64,000 nt of DNA, from positions 1 to 64,000 of the forward strand of contig PASF01000005.1 of assembly GCA_002711845.1 (NCBI GenBank), read 5' to 3'. Positions 52,393 through 62,806 of the stretch are shown piece by piece. A model generated the notes under the pieces. The model made no database searches, was not told the DNA's origin, and saw only the letters and a program-made list of their open reading frames with translations. The translations under genes were made by a program, and so were the position numbers. The stretch is from Gammaproteobacteria bacterium (GTDB taxonomy: Bacteria > Pseudomonadota > Gammaproteobacteria > Pseudomonadales > Pseudohongiellaceae). Every line of letters begins with the position of its first letter. Within the stretch, counting starts at the first letter, position 1.

Positions 52393-54559
52393 TCGCCACC
52401 CCTTCGTACTCGGCAATATTCTCAGCACGAATCTGGCCCTGATGGAACTCACTGATCAGCCGCGCAATGTGCAGGCCCATGCCCAGGTGCGGCTCGCGCT
52501 GCTTCTCCTGCGGCCGCACCGAGATCATTGAGTCGAACAGGCGGCCCTTCATCTGTTCCGGCAGATAGGGGCCATAATTGCTCACCCGCAGCACTGCCCG
52601 GCCCTTGATGGCGCGACAGAACACGGTAATGGGCTTCTTGTGGTAACTGAACTCGACCGCGTTGGCGATCAGCTTGTCCATCAGTTGCGCAATGTACTCG
52701 GGCACGCCGTTGATCATCACCGGCCCCTGCAGATCGGCCTTGATGACGGCCTCGGGATAGGCCAGCCGATAACCTTCCACACAACCGGCCACCACTTTTT
52801 CCAGATCGATGACCTCTTTCTCTGAGGTCTGCAGCATCTGCTCCAGCCGGGTAGCTTCGCTCATATTGGTGAGAATCAGGTTGAGCCGGCTGATGCCTTC
52901 CTCGGCGCGCTGAATATACACCGACGATTCCCGGTCCTGCGCGGTCATGCCCAGGTTTTCCAGCGACGAGCGCACCACCGTCACCGGCGTCCGCAGCTCG
53001 TGCGACAGCCGCGACGACATGTTTTCCAGGTAGTCGGTGTATTGCCCCAGACGTTCAACGATATTGTAGAAGCTGCGCGACAGATCGCCGATCTCATCGG
53101 AATTGCGGCTGGCGACAATGGTGTTTTTCAGCCGGCCGTTGTCGTCAATGATGTTCTCTGCCTGGTTGCGCAGGGCGCGGATACGCGCGGAAATGCGGGA
53201 CGCAAAAAAGAACAGACCAAAGGCCACCAGCAGCATCACGCCGAGAATGGTATTGAACAGGGTTTCCAGCGCCTGGTTACGGAAGGTGCGGATGCCGTTC
53301 ATGTTCTGATCAACCACCACTGCACCCATGATCTCGCCTTCGGCATAGATGGGGTAGGCGGCTTCCAGAATACGCGTCTGGTTGTCGTCCAGCGAGCGGA
53401 ACTGGGTACGCGGCTGGCCGTCCAGCGCCGCGCTCAGGTGCGCACCGGCCAGCGTGCTGCCGATGTACAGGTCGTCGATGAAGTCATTGGACGGTTTGGT
53501 CAATATTCGATAGTAAACCGGGTGCAGAATGTTGTCTTCAAGATAGCGCCAGTACCTGTTCCCCGGCTCTGCCTCGGGCGCCGGTGCAATGCTCAGGCCG
53601 CCGGCCGACTGGATATCGCCGACGCTGAGCAACACGCGGCTGCCGCGGTCGACCACCTGGATACGCGAATTGGTATGGCCCATGCCTTCGACAATCTTGT
53701 CGATCTCTGGCGTCGGGCGCAGCAGCGAGCCCAGGCGCTGCGGGTTGTTGACGTCAGAGGTGGCCACCACGGCGCTGACATTGCTGGCCTCGGCGCTGTC
53801 CACGTCGTAAATGGCCAGCCCGAACTTGTCACCGAGCATGGTCAGTGGCATGCGCATCTCGACGATGTAGCCATCATCGGTCTCGTACCACTGGCCACTG
53901 ATGCGCTCTTCGTGGGTGAGCGCGCCAATGTCGCGCAGATCATCACCAATTTCGTAAGCGTAGATGAACTCCGGGCCACGCGGTGAAATGACATAGCGTT
54001 GCAGCTGGTTGTCGCGCGACACCATCGACACCTGCAGAAAGTCGCTGCGGTGAATGCTCAGGCTGTCCTGGGCGCGATACACGATGTTGTTATCCACCAC
54101 TTTCACATAGGCATACAGATAACGGTTGTGTTCACCGAGCAGCAGCTTGAAGTTCAGAGATTCGTCATTGTGGTAATAACGGGAAAATTCGCTTTGCGGG
54201 TTCAACTGCGTGGCGATGGTATTGGCACGGCCATAGGACAGTTCGTAACGCTGGTAGTCGCGCCAGTCGAGCAAGGACAGGTCGTCCAGCGACAGGGGCG
54301 AATAGATCGGGTACACGTACAGGTTTTCGCTGCGGCGCGCCGGACTGAAGGTCCCTTCGTCGAACAGCTCCGGACGTTCGTTCAAGGCGGTTGCCAGCGC
54401 CCGCGCCGTGCCCAGCACCACCTGCTCCTGGCCACGGCGCAGGTAGTCCTCCATCTCCAGGATATATTCATACCCCAGCCACGGAATGACCAGCAGGAAA
54501 CTGGACAGAAACACCAGCTTCGAGCGGATACCAAATGGATTTTTCAAGGCGCCAGCCAT
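52352..54559 (-). CDS. pdsS: sensor histidine kinase PdsS-like (proteobacterial dedicated sortase system type)
   Basis: A 735-residue kinase. A first membrane segment (VFLSSFLLVIPWLGYEYI, 15-32) is followed by a large periplasmic domain (33-430), a second segment (TILGVMLLVAFGLFFFA, 437-453), a HAMP-like linker (to about 505), the DHp helix with phospho-His520 (SSRLSHELRTPVTVV) and an ATPase domain (LMDKLIANAVEFS, N box; MGLHIARLI, G box). The beginning LGYEYILEMEDYLRRGQEQV and the sequence around it are characteristic of the PdsS family, often found with a sortase. No sortase or target is in view. It is 14 bases downstream of the regulator gene. Confidence 0.82.
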   Translation of the reverse strand: MAGALKNPFGIRSKLVFLSSFLLVIPWLGYEYILEMEDYLRRGQEQVVLGTARALATALNERPELFDEGTFSPARRSENLYVYPIYSPLSLDDLSLLDWRDYQRYELSYGRANTIATQLNPQSEFSRYYHNDESLNFKLLLGEHNRYLYAYVKVVDNNIVYRAQDSLSIHRSDFLQVSMVSRDNQLQRYVISPRGPEFIYAYEIGDDLRDIGALTHEERISGQWYETDDGYIVEMRMPLTMLGDKFGLAIYDVDSAEASNVSAVVATSDVNNPQRLGSLLRPTPEIDKIVEGMGHTNSRIQVVDRGSRVLLSVGDIQSAGGLSIAPAPEAEPGNRYWRYLEDNILHPVYYRILTKPSNDFIDDLYIGSTLAGAHLSAALDGQPRTQFRSLDDNQTRILEAAYPIYAEGEIMGAVVVDQNMNGIRTFRNQALETLFNTILGVMLLVAFGLFFFASRISARIRALRNQAENIIDDNGRLKNTIVASRNSDEIGDLSRSFYNIVERLGQYTDYLENMSSRLSHELRTPVTVVRSSLENLGMTAQDRESSVYIQRAEEGISRLNLILTNMSEATRLEQMLQTSEKEVIDLEKVVAGCVEGYRLAYPEAVIKADLQGPVMINGVPEYIAQLMDKLIANAVEFSYHKKPITVFCRAIKGRAVLRVSNYGPYLPEQMKGRLFDSMISVRPQEKQREPHLGMGLHIARLISEFHQGQIRAENIAEYEGVAITLLIPLLADPQR

Positions 54560-54573
54560 GGGCAGTCCTGTGT

Positions 54574-55281
54574 TCAGGTGTCAGCGGTTACCGGCGTATT
54601 CCAGCGGTAACCCATGCCGTACACGGTTTCAATGCAGTCAAAGTCGGCATCCATCTGGATAAATTTGCGGCGAATGCGTTTGACGTGTGAGGTGATGGTG
54701 CTGCCATCGACAAAAATCTTGGACTCCTGCATCAGCACCTGGCGACTTTTGACATGACCGGGGAACTTCACCAGTGCGTGCACCATCCAGAATTCGGTGA
54801 CCGTCAACGGCACCGGCGTGCCATCCCACTGGACTGTTAACCGGCCGATATCCAGCACCAGTTTGTCACGTTGCAACAGGTTCTCCGGCGAGGTCGGCAA
54901 ATTGAGCGCGTCCTGGCGACGGAACAGCGCGGCGATACGCGCGGACAGGTGCGGCAGGCTGATATCCTTGGTCAGATAATCATCGGCGCCCATGCGCAGG
55001 CCGCTGACGGTGTCAAAGTCGTTGTCACGCGCGGTCAGGAAAATGATGGGCAGGGTTTCCGACATCGAGCGCAGGCTCTGGCACAGGGCAAACCCGCCAT
55101 CAATCTCGTTCTCCAGGCCAATGTCGATGATGGCCAGATTGGGCAGGCGCAGGTCAAAGGCCTTCATGGCTTCGCGGCGATTGGCGAAGGTCTGCACCTC
55201 GTAGCCCTGCTTGCGCAGCACATCGGCATAATTCTCCCGGATGGCCGCTTCATCTTCCACAATCGCAATTCGTCGCGCCAT
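54574..55281 (-). CDS. pdsR: response regulator PdsR-like (OmpR family)
   Basis: A 235-residue OmpR/PhoB-type regulator. The receiver has RIAIVEDEAAIRENYADVLR, the phospho-acceptor Asp in LAIIDIGLENEIDGGFALC, Thr/Lys in PIIFLTARDND and DDYLTKDISLPHL. A winged-helix domain (VTEFWMVHALVKFPGHVKSR, TITSHVKRIRRKF) follows. It agrees closely with the response regulator of the dedicated sortase system. It is the first gene of the pair; upstream lie about 250 bases shared with the divergent glutathione transferase gene. Confidence 0.85.
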   Translation of the reverse strand: MARRIAIVEDEAAIRENYADVLRKQGYEVQTFANRREAMKAFDLRLPNLAIIDIGLENEIDGGFALCQSLRSMSETLPIIFLTARDNDFDTVSGLRMGADDYLTKDISLPHLSARIAALFRRQDALNLPTSPENLLQRDKLVLDIGRLTVQWDGTPVPLTVTEFWMVHALVKFPGHVKSRQVLMQESKIFVDGSTITSHVKRIRRKFIQMDADFDCIETVYGMGYRWNTPVTADT

Positions 55282-55535
55282 ATGGCACCTCCACCTTCAT
55301 CCATCGCCAGGCTGACCGGCCGGTCAGGAGCGCTGAATATACCTGATTTGTCGGGTGTTTAAAGCCCACTGCGGCCTCCATGCTGCGCAAGCCACTATTC
55401 TGCCATAATTAGTCAGGACAAAGCCCCCGTTTATACCTGACGCGGCAACAAAGCTCGTGTCTAATGCAGTAATACAAGCATCAACGCGATGATACGGATA
55501 CCCGGAAAATGACGTCTGATGAGGGGAAAATTCAC

Positions 55536-56198
55536 ATGAGTGGTACGCGGCTGGTCATTGGTAACAAGAACTTTTCGTCGTGGTCAATGCGACCCTGGCT
55601 GTTGCTCAGGCACTTCGACATCCCCTTCGAGGAAGTCAATGTGGCCCTTTACCAGCGCAATACCGCCGAAAAGCTGGGGCCGTTGTCGCCGTCACTGAAA
55701 GTACCGGCACTGCTGCATCACGAAACCACGGTGTGGGATTCCCTGGCGATCTGCGAGTACGTGTCCGAGGCGCTGCTTGATGGCAGGGGCTGGCCGGCCA
55801 GCCCGCGCAAACGGGCCACGGCCCGGTCGGTGTGCGCGGAAATGCACGCCGAGTTTCCACATCTGAAAAAGGACTGGCCGATGAACTGCAAGGCCACGGT
55901 CGACCTGTTTGTATCCGAGCCCATTGCCGACGAAATAGCCCGACTCGACGCCATCTGGAGCTGCTGTCGGCGCAAACACGGCGCTGGCGGCGAGTACCTG
56001 TTTGGCCGCTTCTCCATAGCCGATTGCATGTTTGCGCCGATGGCCATTGCCTTCAAAGCTTACGGTGCGCTGCTCAGCGCCGAGGCGCAGCGTTACGCCG
56101 ACACCCTGCTGGCGCACCCCGCCGTGCAGGACTGGGTTGAGCAGGGGCGCGCGGAAACAGAGCCGGGTGCGGCATTGGGGTTGGTTAACAATATGTGA
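55536..56198 (+). CDS. glutathione S-transferase family protein
   Basis: A 220-residue protein with an N-terminal thioredoxin-like domain: LVIGNKNFSSWSMRPWLLLR (catalytic Ser in SSWSMRP), VPALLHHETTVWDSLAICEY (cis-Pro and Glu-Ser/Asp-Ser glutathione motif) and a C-terminal helical domain (FGRFSIADCMFAPMAIAFKA, motif SIADC). Substrate unknown. GAGGGG lies ten bases before ATG 55536; ATG 55509 is in frame but weaker. A terminator follows the stop. Confidence 0.85.
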   Translation: MSGTRLVIGNKNFSSWSMRPWLLLRHFDIPFEEVNVALYQRNTAEKLGPLSPSLKVPALLHHETTVWDSLAICEYVSEALLDGRGWPASPRKRATARSVCAEMHAEFPHLKKDWPMNCKATVDLFVSEPIADEIARLDAIWSCCRRKHGAGGEYLFGRFSIADCMFAPMAIAFKAYGALLSAEAQRYADTLLAHPAVQDWVEQGRAETEPGAALGLVNNM

Positions 56199-56261
56199 TG
56201 TAGGCCCGTACAGAGGTGGCAAGGGTTGAGCCTGCGCGCCAGCCGGTAAAGCACTCAGGAC

Positions 56262-56282
56262 GACGCCGTGGGCGTCTTTATT
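56262..56282 (+). terminator. terminator after the glutathione transferase gene
   Basis: GACGCC-GTG-GGCGTC followed by TTTATTG. Six-base stem with a three-base loop and a short T run; moderate strength. Confidence 0.6.
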
Positions 56283-56343
56283 GTCCTTCGTATTTCACCG
56301 GCTGCCACACAGGCTCAGGGCTGGTGGCATCCCAATACAGGAT

Positions 56344-57417
56344 TCAGGCAGTGCGGCTGGGCAACACGTCTTTCAGCTTGGCAGCCATTTCCCGGATGGT
56401 ACGCTCCGTCTCACGCCAGTCGATGCAGGCATCGGTCACCGACACACCGTATTCCAGGTCACTGAGATCTTTCGGGATCTTCTGGTTGCCAAAGTTGATG
56501 TTGCTCTCCAGCATCAGGCCAATGATGGACTGGTTGCCTTCCAGAATCTGGTTGGTCACATCTTTCAGCACCAGCGACTGAATGGACGGGTCCTTGTTGG
56601 AGTTGGCATGGCTGCAGTCGATCATGATGTTGGTGGTGACCCCGCCCTTGCGCAGCGCCTCTTCGGCTTGAGCCACGTGCACGGAGTCATAGTTCGGCCC
56701 CGCATTGCCGCCGCGCAGCACCACGTGGGCGTAGGGATTACCCTTGGTCTTGACCACAGCGACCTGGCCTTCCTTGCTGATGCCCAGGAAGCGGTGCGGG
56801 TGGCTGACGGACTGCATGGCGTTAACGGCAACCGTCAGGCCGCCATCGGTGCCGTTCTTGAAACCGACCGCCGAGGACAGACCACTGGACATCTCTCGGT
56901 GCGTTTGTGATTCGGTTGTACGTGCACCGATGGCCGACCAGGCGATCAAATCCTGCAGATACTGCGGCGAAATCGGGTCCAGTGCCTCAGTGGAGGCCGG
57001 CAGACCCATGCCCACGATATCCAGCAGCAGTTTGCGACCAATGCGCAGACCCTCTTCAATCTGGAATGTATCATCCATAAACGGGTCATTGATCAACCCT
57101 TTCCAGCCTACCGAGGTACGCGGCTTTTCAAAGTACACACGCATGACCAGGTAGAGGGTGTCCTTGACCTCGTCGGCCAGTGCTTTTAACCGCTGGGCAT
57201 AATCCATGGCCGCTTTCGGGTCATGAATCGAGCAGGGGCCGACCACCACAAACAGGCGCGGGTCCTTGCGATCCAGAATGTTGAAAATGGTCTGTCGGGC
57301 ATCACGCACCGACGCCAGTGCGTCGCCCTGCAACGGCAGGTCGGCCTTCAACTGTTGCGGTGTCATCAGTGCCTCAATGGACTCGATGTTCAAATCTTCT
57401 GCTTTAATGTCGGTCAT
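56344..57417 (-). CDS. aroF: 3-deoxy-7-phosphoheptulonate synthase (class I DAHP synthase)
   Basis: A 357-residue enzyme that condenses phosphoenolpyruvate and erythrose 4-phosphate, the first step of aromatic amino acid synthesis. Motifs: PRLFVVVGPCSIHDPKAAM (substrate and metal site), RVYFEKPRTSVGWKGLINDP, WSAIGARTTESQTHREMSSG, GFKNGTDGGLTVAVNAM and IMIDCSHANSNKDPSIQ. It is of the AroF/G/H type; which amino acid inhibits it cannot be told by eye. The stretch between this gene and thiC carries a short 7-bp repeat. Confidence 0.92.
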   Translation of the reverse strand: MTDIKAEDLNIESIEALMTPQQLKADLPLQGDALASVRDARQTIFNILDRKDPRLFVVVGPCSIHDPKAAMDYAQRLKALADEVKDTLYLVMRVYFEKPRTSVGWKGLINDPFMDDTFQIEEGLRIGRKLLLDIVGMGLPASTEALDPISPQYLQDLIAWSAIGARTTESQTHREMSSGLSSAVGFKNGTDGGLTVAVNAMQSVSHPHRFLGISKEGQVAVVKTKGNPYAHVVLRGGNAGPNYDSVHVAQAEEALRKGGVTTNIMIDCSHANSNKDPSIQSLVLKDVTNQILEGNQSIIGLMLESNINFGNQKIPKDLSDLEYGVSVTDACIDWRETERTIREMAAKLKDVLPSRTA

Positions 57418-57458
57418 GCTTTAAAAACTCTTCATCAATGTTGGTCTGAAATCTGAAC

Positions 57459-57486
57459 CCTGTAACCTGTAACCTGCAACCTGGGC
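57459..57486. repeat. 7-bp tandem repeat in the aroF-thiC spacer
   Basis: CCTGTAA at 57459 and 57466, CCTGCAA at 57473 and a diverged CCTGGGC at 57480. Short and probably neutral; copy number may vary among strains. Confidence 0.8.
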
Positions 57487-57498
57487 GCTATAGCCCGG

Positions 57499-59782
<2,284 letters not shown>

Positions 59783-61135
59783 ATGCGACGTTTTTCCCGC
59801 ACGCTGGCTCTCGCGGCCGGGCTGCTTGTTTCCGCGCAACCCGCACTGGCTGACGATCTGGTAAGCATTCTCGAGCTGGCCATGCGCAACGACCCGACCC
59901 TGCGCCAGGCGCAGGCCCAATTGCGCTCCGGCCAGCAACAACTGACACTGGCACGCTCCAGCCTGCTGCCCCAGGCCAGCGCCAACTTTTCCGAACAGCG
60001 CCAGGCGGCCGGCCTGGAAGGTGTGGTTGACCTCACCGACCTCAACCAGGAGTCAACGCGGTACGGTCTCAACATCAGTCAGGCGCTGCTTAACCTGCCC
60101 AACTGGTACAGCTACCAGGGCGCCAAGGAAGCCGATCAGGCCCGGCTGTTCAATTTTGCCGCTCAGGAGCAGGCACTGATCATTCGTGTCGCCACCGCCT
60201 ACTTCGACGTGCTGCGTAACATTGATCAGCTGGATACGCGCCGCCAGGAAGAAGAAGCATCCCAGCGCGAGTTCGAACGCACCCAGCAACGTGAGGAAGT
60301 CGGCCTGGTGGCCATTACCGAAGTGTATGAGGCGCAGGCGGTATATGACCTGGCGCGCAACAACACCATTCTTGCTGAAGATGCCCTGGCCAGCGCCTAT
60401 GAGGCCCTGGAAGCCATCACCGGCCAGCCCCACCCGAATGTTGATGTACTGAGCGAAGACTTCCCGATTGTGGAAGCCGAAGGCAGCATGGACAACTGGG
60501 TCGATGAGGCACTGAACAACAACCCGCAATTGCTGGCGGCGCGCTACAGTGTGGAAGCGCAATCGCAGATCGCCAAGGCCCGCAGCAGCGAACGCTGGCC
60601 CACGGTCAGCCTGCAGGGCGGCTACTCCAACAGTGAAACCAACAGCGGCCAGGGCACCGACGGCAGCCAGCGCGCTGTGGGCGCCATTGAAGGTGTGAGT
60701 ATCGGGCTGTCTATCAGTATTCCACTGTATACCGGTCACGCATTGACCGCTCGCCGTCAGCAGGCCGAATATGACCTGGTGGCACAGCAGGAACAGGCCA
60801 ACCTGGTCCGCCGAACCACGACGCAGGACATTCGCAACGCCTTTCGCCGGGTCAACACGGACGCACTGGTCATCGCCCAGCGGCAGCAGGCCATCATCTC
60901 GGCACAGGCAGCGCTGAATGCGATTGAAGCGGGTTATGAAGTCGGTACGCGCAACATTGTTGACGTGCTGCAGGCACGCCAGCAGCTGTTCGGGGCGTTG
61001 CGCAACTATGCGGATGCGCGTTACAACTATGTGCTTGATACGCTTGAGCTGAAGCGGACTGCGGGGGTGCTGACGCCGCAGGACATCATTGATCTGAACC
61101 AGTGGCTTGAGGCCGAGGCGGCGACTGCGCAATAA
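59783..61135 (+). CDS. tolC: TolC family outer membrane protein
   Basis: A 450-residue outer-membrane channel of the TolC type I secretion/efflux family. The signal peptide is RRFSRTLALAAGLLVSA (cleavage after ALA). Repeated helical hairpins follow (LRQAQAQLRSGQQQLTLARS; LDTRRQEEEASQREFERTQQ; AIEAGYEVGTRNIVDVLQAR), ending YNYVLDTLELKRTAGVLTPQ. The VGTRNIVDVLQAR and VGLVAITEVYEA motifs are typical of TolC. ATG 59783 gives a clean signal peptide, while 59759 would add eight residues. It might export the large adhesin at the window start, but they are 56 kb apart. Confidence 0.88.
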   Translation: MRRFSRTLALAAGLLVSAQPALADDLVSILELAMRNDPTLRQAQAQLRSGQQQLTLARSSLLPQASANFSEQRQAAGLEGVVDLTDLNQESTRYGLNISQALLNLPNWYSYQGAKEADQARLFNFAAQEQALIIRVATAYFDVLRNIDQLDTRRQEEEASQREFERTQQREEVGLVAITEVYEAQAVYDLARNNTILAEDALASAYEALEAITGQPHPNVDVLSEDFPIVEAEGSMDNWVDEALNNNPQLLAARYSVEAQSQIAKARSSERWPTVSLQGGYSNSETNSGQGTDGSQRAVGAIEGVSIGLSISIPLYTGHALTARRQQAEYDLVAQQEQANLVRRTTTQDIRNAFRRVNTDALVIAQRQQAIISAQAALNAIEAGYEVGTRNIVDVLQARQQLFGALRNYADARYNYVLDTLELKRTAGVLTPQDIIDLNQWLEAEAATAQ

Positions 61136-61151
61136 GCAGCATCGTCTAGCC

Positions 61152-61281
61152 GCAGCTCAATCGTTGATCAATGCGGTCAGCTGCAGTGGATGGAAAGGAA
61201 AGGGGGTGTGCAGAGCCGGGTCTGCATACCCCCTTTCCTTTTTTTGTCGTCGTGTGGCGCATTGATCAACGATTGAGCTGC
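61152..61281. repeat. nested inverted repeat around a strong bidirectional terminator
   Basis: Outer arms of 24 bases (61152-61175 and 61258-61281) are perfect reverse complements, starting GCAGCTCAATCG. Inside is a second hairpin with a 21-base stem (61194-61214 and 61221-61241; one G-U pair) and a GCCGGG loop, followed by seven T. It lies between the convergent TolC-family and hemH genes. Confidence 0.9.
61194..61245 (+). terminator. strong terminator after the TolC-family gene
   Basis: A 21-base stem starting AAAGGAAAGGGGG, six-base loop, then TTTTTTT. The inner A and T runs could serve both directions. Confidence 0.85.
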
Positions 61282-61328
61282 ACATGCCAATATCATGGTT
61301 AGTGCGCGGTGCCTGGTTTAAGCGTCGG

Positions 61329-62408
61329 TCATTTTTCAGCGCCCTGGGCGATCGCGCGTTGCTGTCGCTGCGGATCCGGCTGTGGCGTCTCCCAGCCGGA
61401 CATGTGCAATTGCACCAGATCAGCCAGCGCATTGATGTGCGCTGGCCGGTCGTTCAGGGCCGTGATGTACTCATAACGCTCACCGCCGGCGTGCTCGAAG
61501 TATTCGCGGTTCTCCTCACCTATTTCTTCGATGGTCTCCAGACAATCGGCGGAAAAACCCGGGCAGAAAACCTGCACTGATTTTACCCCCTGGCCCGGCA
61601 GCGCCTTCAGCGTTTCGTCGGTGTAAGGGTTGAGCCACTCCTCGCGACCAAACCGCGACTGGAAGGTGGTCATCCACTCATCGGCTTTCAGGTCCAGTGC
61701 CTCGGCCAGCAGCCGCGAGGTTTTGTGACATTCGCAATGGTAGGGGTCGCCGTTGAGCAGGTATTTCTTCGGCACACCGTGATAGGAAAACATCAGCTTG
61801 TCGGCGCGGCCATGGTCGGCCCAGTGCGCCTTGATGCGTTCGGCAGCGGCGGCAATAAACGGCGCGAAATCATGATAGTGATTGACGAACCTCAGCTCCG
61901 GCAGCAAACGGCGGTGCTTGAAATCAGCGCTGATAGCGTCAAACGTTGATGCCGTGGTGGAGGCTGAATACTGCGGATACAGCGGCAGCACCAGCAGTTT
62001 GCGCACCCCCTGCTGCATCATGTTTTCCAGCACTGACGGAATCGACGGGTTGCCGTAGCGCATGGCGAAGTCCACCACCAGGTCCTCATGCCCGCGCGCC
62101 TGCAGTGCCTGTGCCAGTGCCTGCGCCTGGTGGCGGGTGTGGAACAGCAGTGGTGAGCCTTCGTCGGTGAACACCGTGGCATAGGCTTTGGCTGACCGCC
62201 GCGGACGGATATTGAGGATGGCGCCGTTGAGGATCAGCCACCACAGCGGGCGGGGGAGCTCGACCACCCTCGGGTCCCAGAGAAACTGTTTGAGGTAGCG
62301 CCGCAGCGCTGATGGCGTCGGCGCGTCAGGTGTCCCCAGGTTGGTGACCAGGACCCCGATACGATCCTGCTGTGCATGCGTAAAACCTGGACTGCCTTGA
62401 AATTTCAT
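61329..62408 (-). CDS. hemH: ferrochelatase
   Basis: A 359-residue enzyme inserting Fe(II) into protoporphyrin IX, the last step of haem synthesis. It shows IGVLVTNLGTPDAPTPSALR, FSYHGVPKKYLLNGDPYHCE (catalytic His), WMTTFQSRFGREEWLNPYTD and the C-terminal VFCPGFSADCLETIEEIGEE (Glu-rich metal site). A short tail (PDPQRQQRAIAQGAEK) follows. No [2Fe-2S]-type Cys cluster is seen. Its start overlaps the membrane-protein gene stop by four bases. Confidence 0.94.
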   Translation of the reverse strand: MKFQGSPGFTHAQQDRIGVLVTNLGTPDAPTPSALRRYLKQFLWDPRVVELPRPLWWLILNGAILNIRPRRSAKAYATVFTDEGSPLLFHTRHQAQALAQALQARGHEDLVVDFAMRYGNPSIPSVLENMMQQGVRKLLVLPLYPQYSASTTASTFDAISADFKHRRLLPELRFVNHYHDFAPFIAAAAERIKAHWADHGRADKLMFSYHGVPKKYLLNGDPYHCECHKTSRLLAEALDLKADEWMTTFQSRFGREEWLNPYTDETLKALPGQGVKSVQVFCPGFSADCLETIEEIGEENREYFEHAGGERYEYITALNDRPAHINALADLVQLHMSGWETPQPDPQRQQRAIAQGAEK

Positions 62409-62803
62409 AATGGATCCTGTGGGGTTGAGTCTTCACGGGCGGCACCTGCCCGGGCACCGAACACGCCGGCGACAAACTGCGGCGCCGACAGCAGTGTGAC
62501 AAATAACATGGCCTGCAGCACGAAACTGGCATTGCCAAAAAAAATCGACGAAAACACCTGTCCCAGCATCATGCTCAGCGTCCAGCGCCAGGCATTGTAC
62601 GGGAACCGCCGTGCCAGCCAGTACACCATGGCACACATGACCGGCCAGCCCAGCACATAATACACCGGCGTCGCCCAGGCTACCGACGTGCCGCCCATAT
62701 AGGCCATGGCCGTGGCGACGATAAACCCGGCCACAAACGCGGTCAGGTGTACCTTGCCGTCGCGCAGCAACGGCGCTTTGGGTTTCACGTCAGGCTCGGT
62801 CAT
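62405..62803 (-). CDS. small membrane protein of unknown function upstream of hemH
   Basis: A 132-residue protein with about four hydrophobic segments (LTAFVAGFIVATAMAYMGG; ATPVYYVLGWPVMCAMVYWL; WTLSMMLGQVFSSIFFG; LQAMLFVTLLSAPQFVAGVF). The pattern is of ABZJ_00895-type small membrane proteins; I have no firm family assignment. It ends four bases inside hemH and begins three bases after the end of the sulfhydrylase gene, so three genes form one leftward unit. Confidence 0.6.
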   Translation of the reverse strand: MTEPDVKPKAPLLRDGKVHLTAFVAGFIVATAMAYMGGTSVAWATPVYYVLGWPVMCAMVYWLARRFPYNAWRWTLSMMLGQVFSSIFFGNASFVLQAMLFVTLLSAPQFVAGVFGARAGAAREDSTPQDPL

Positions 62804-62806
62804 GCC

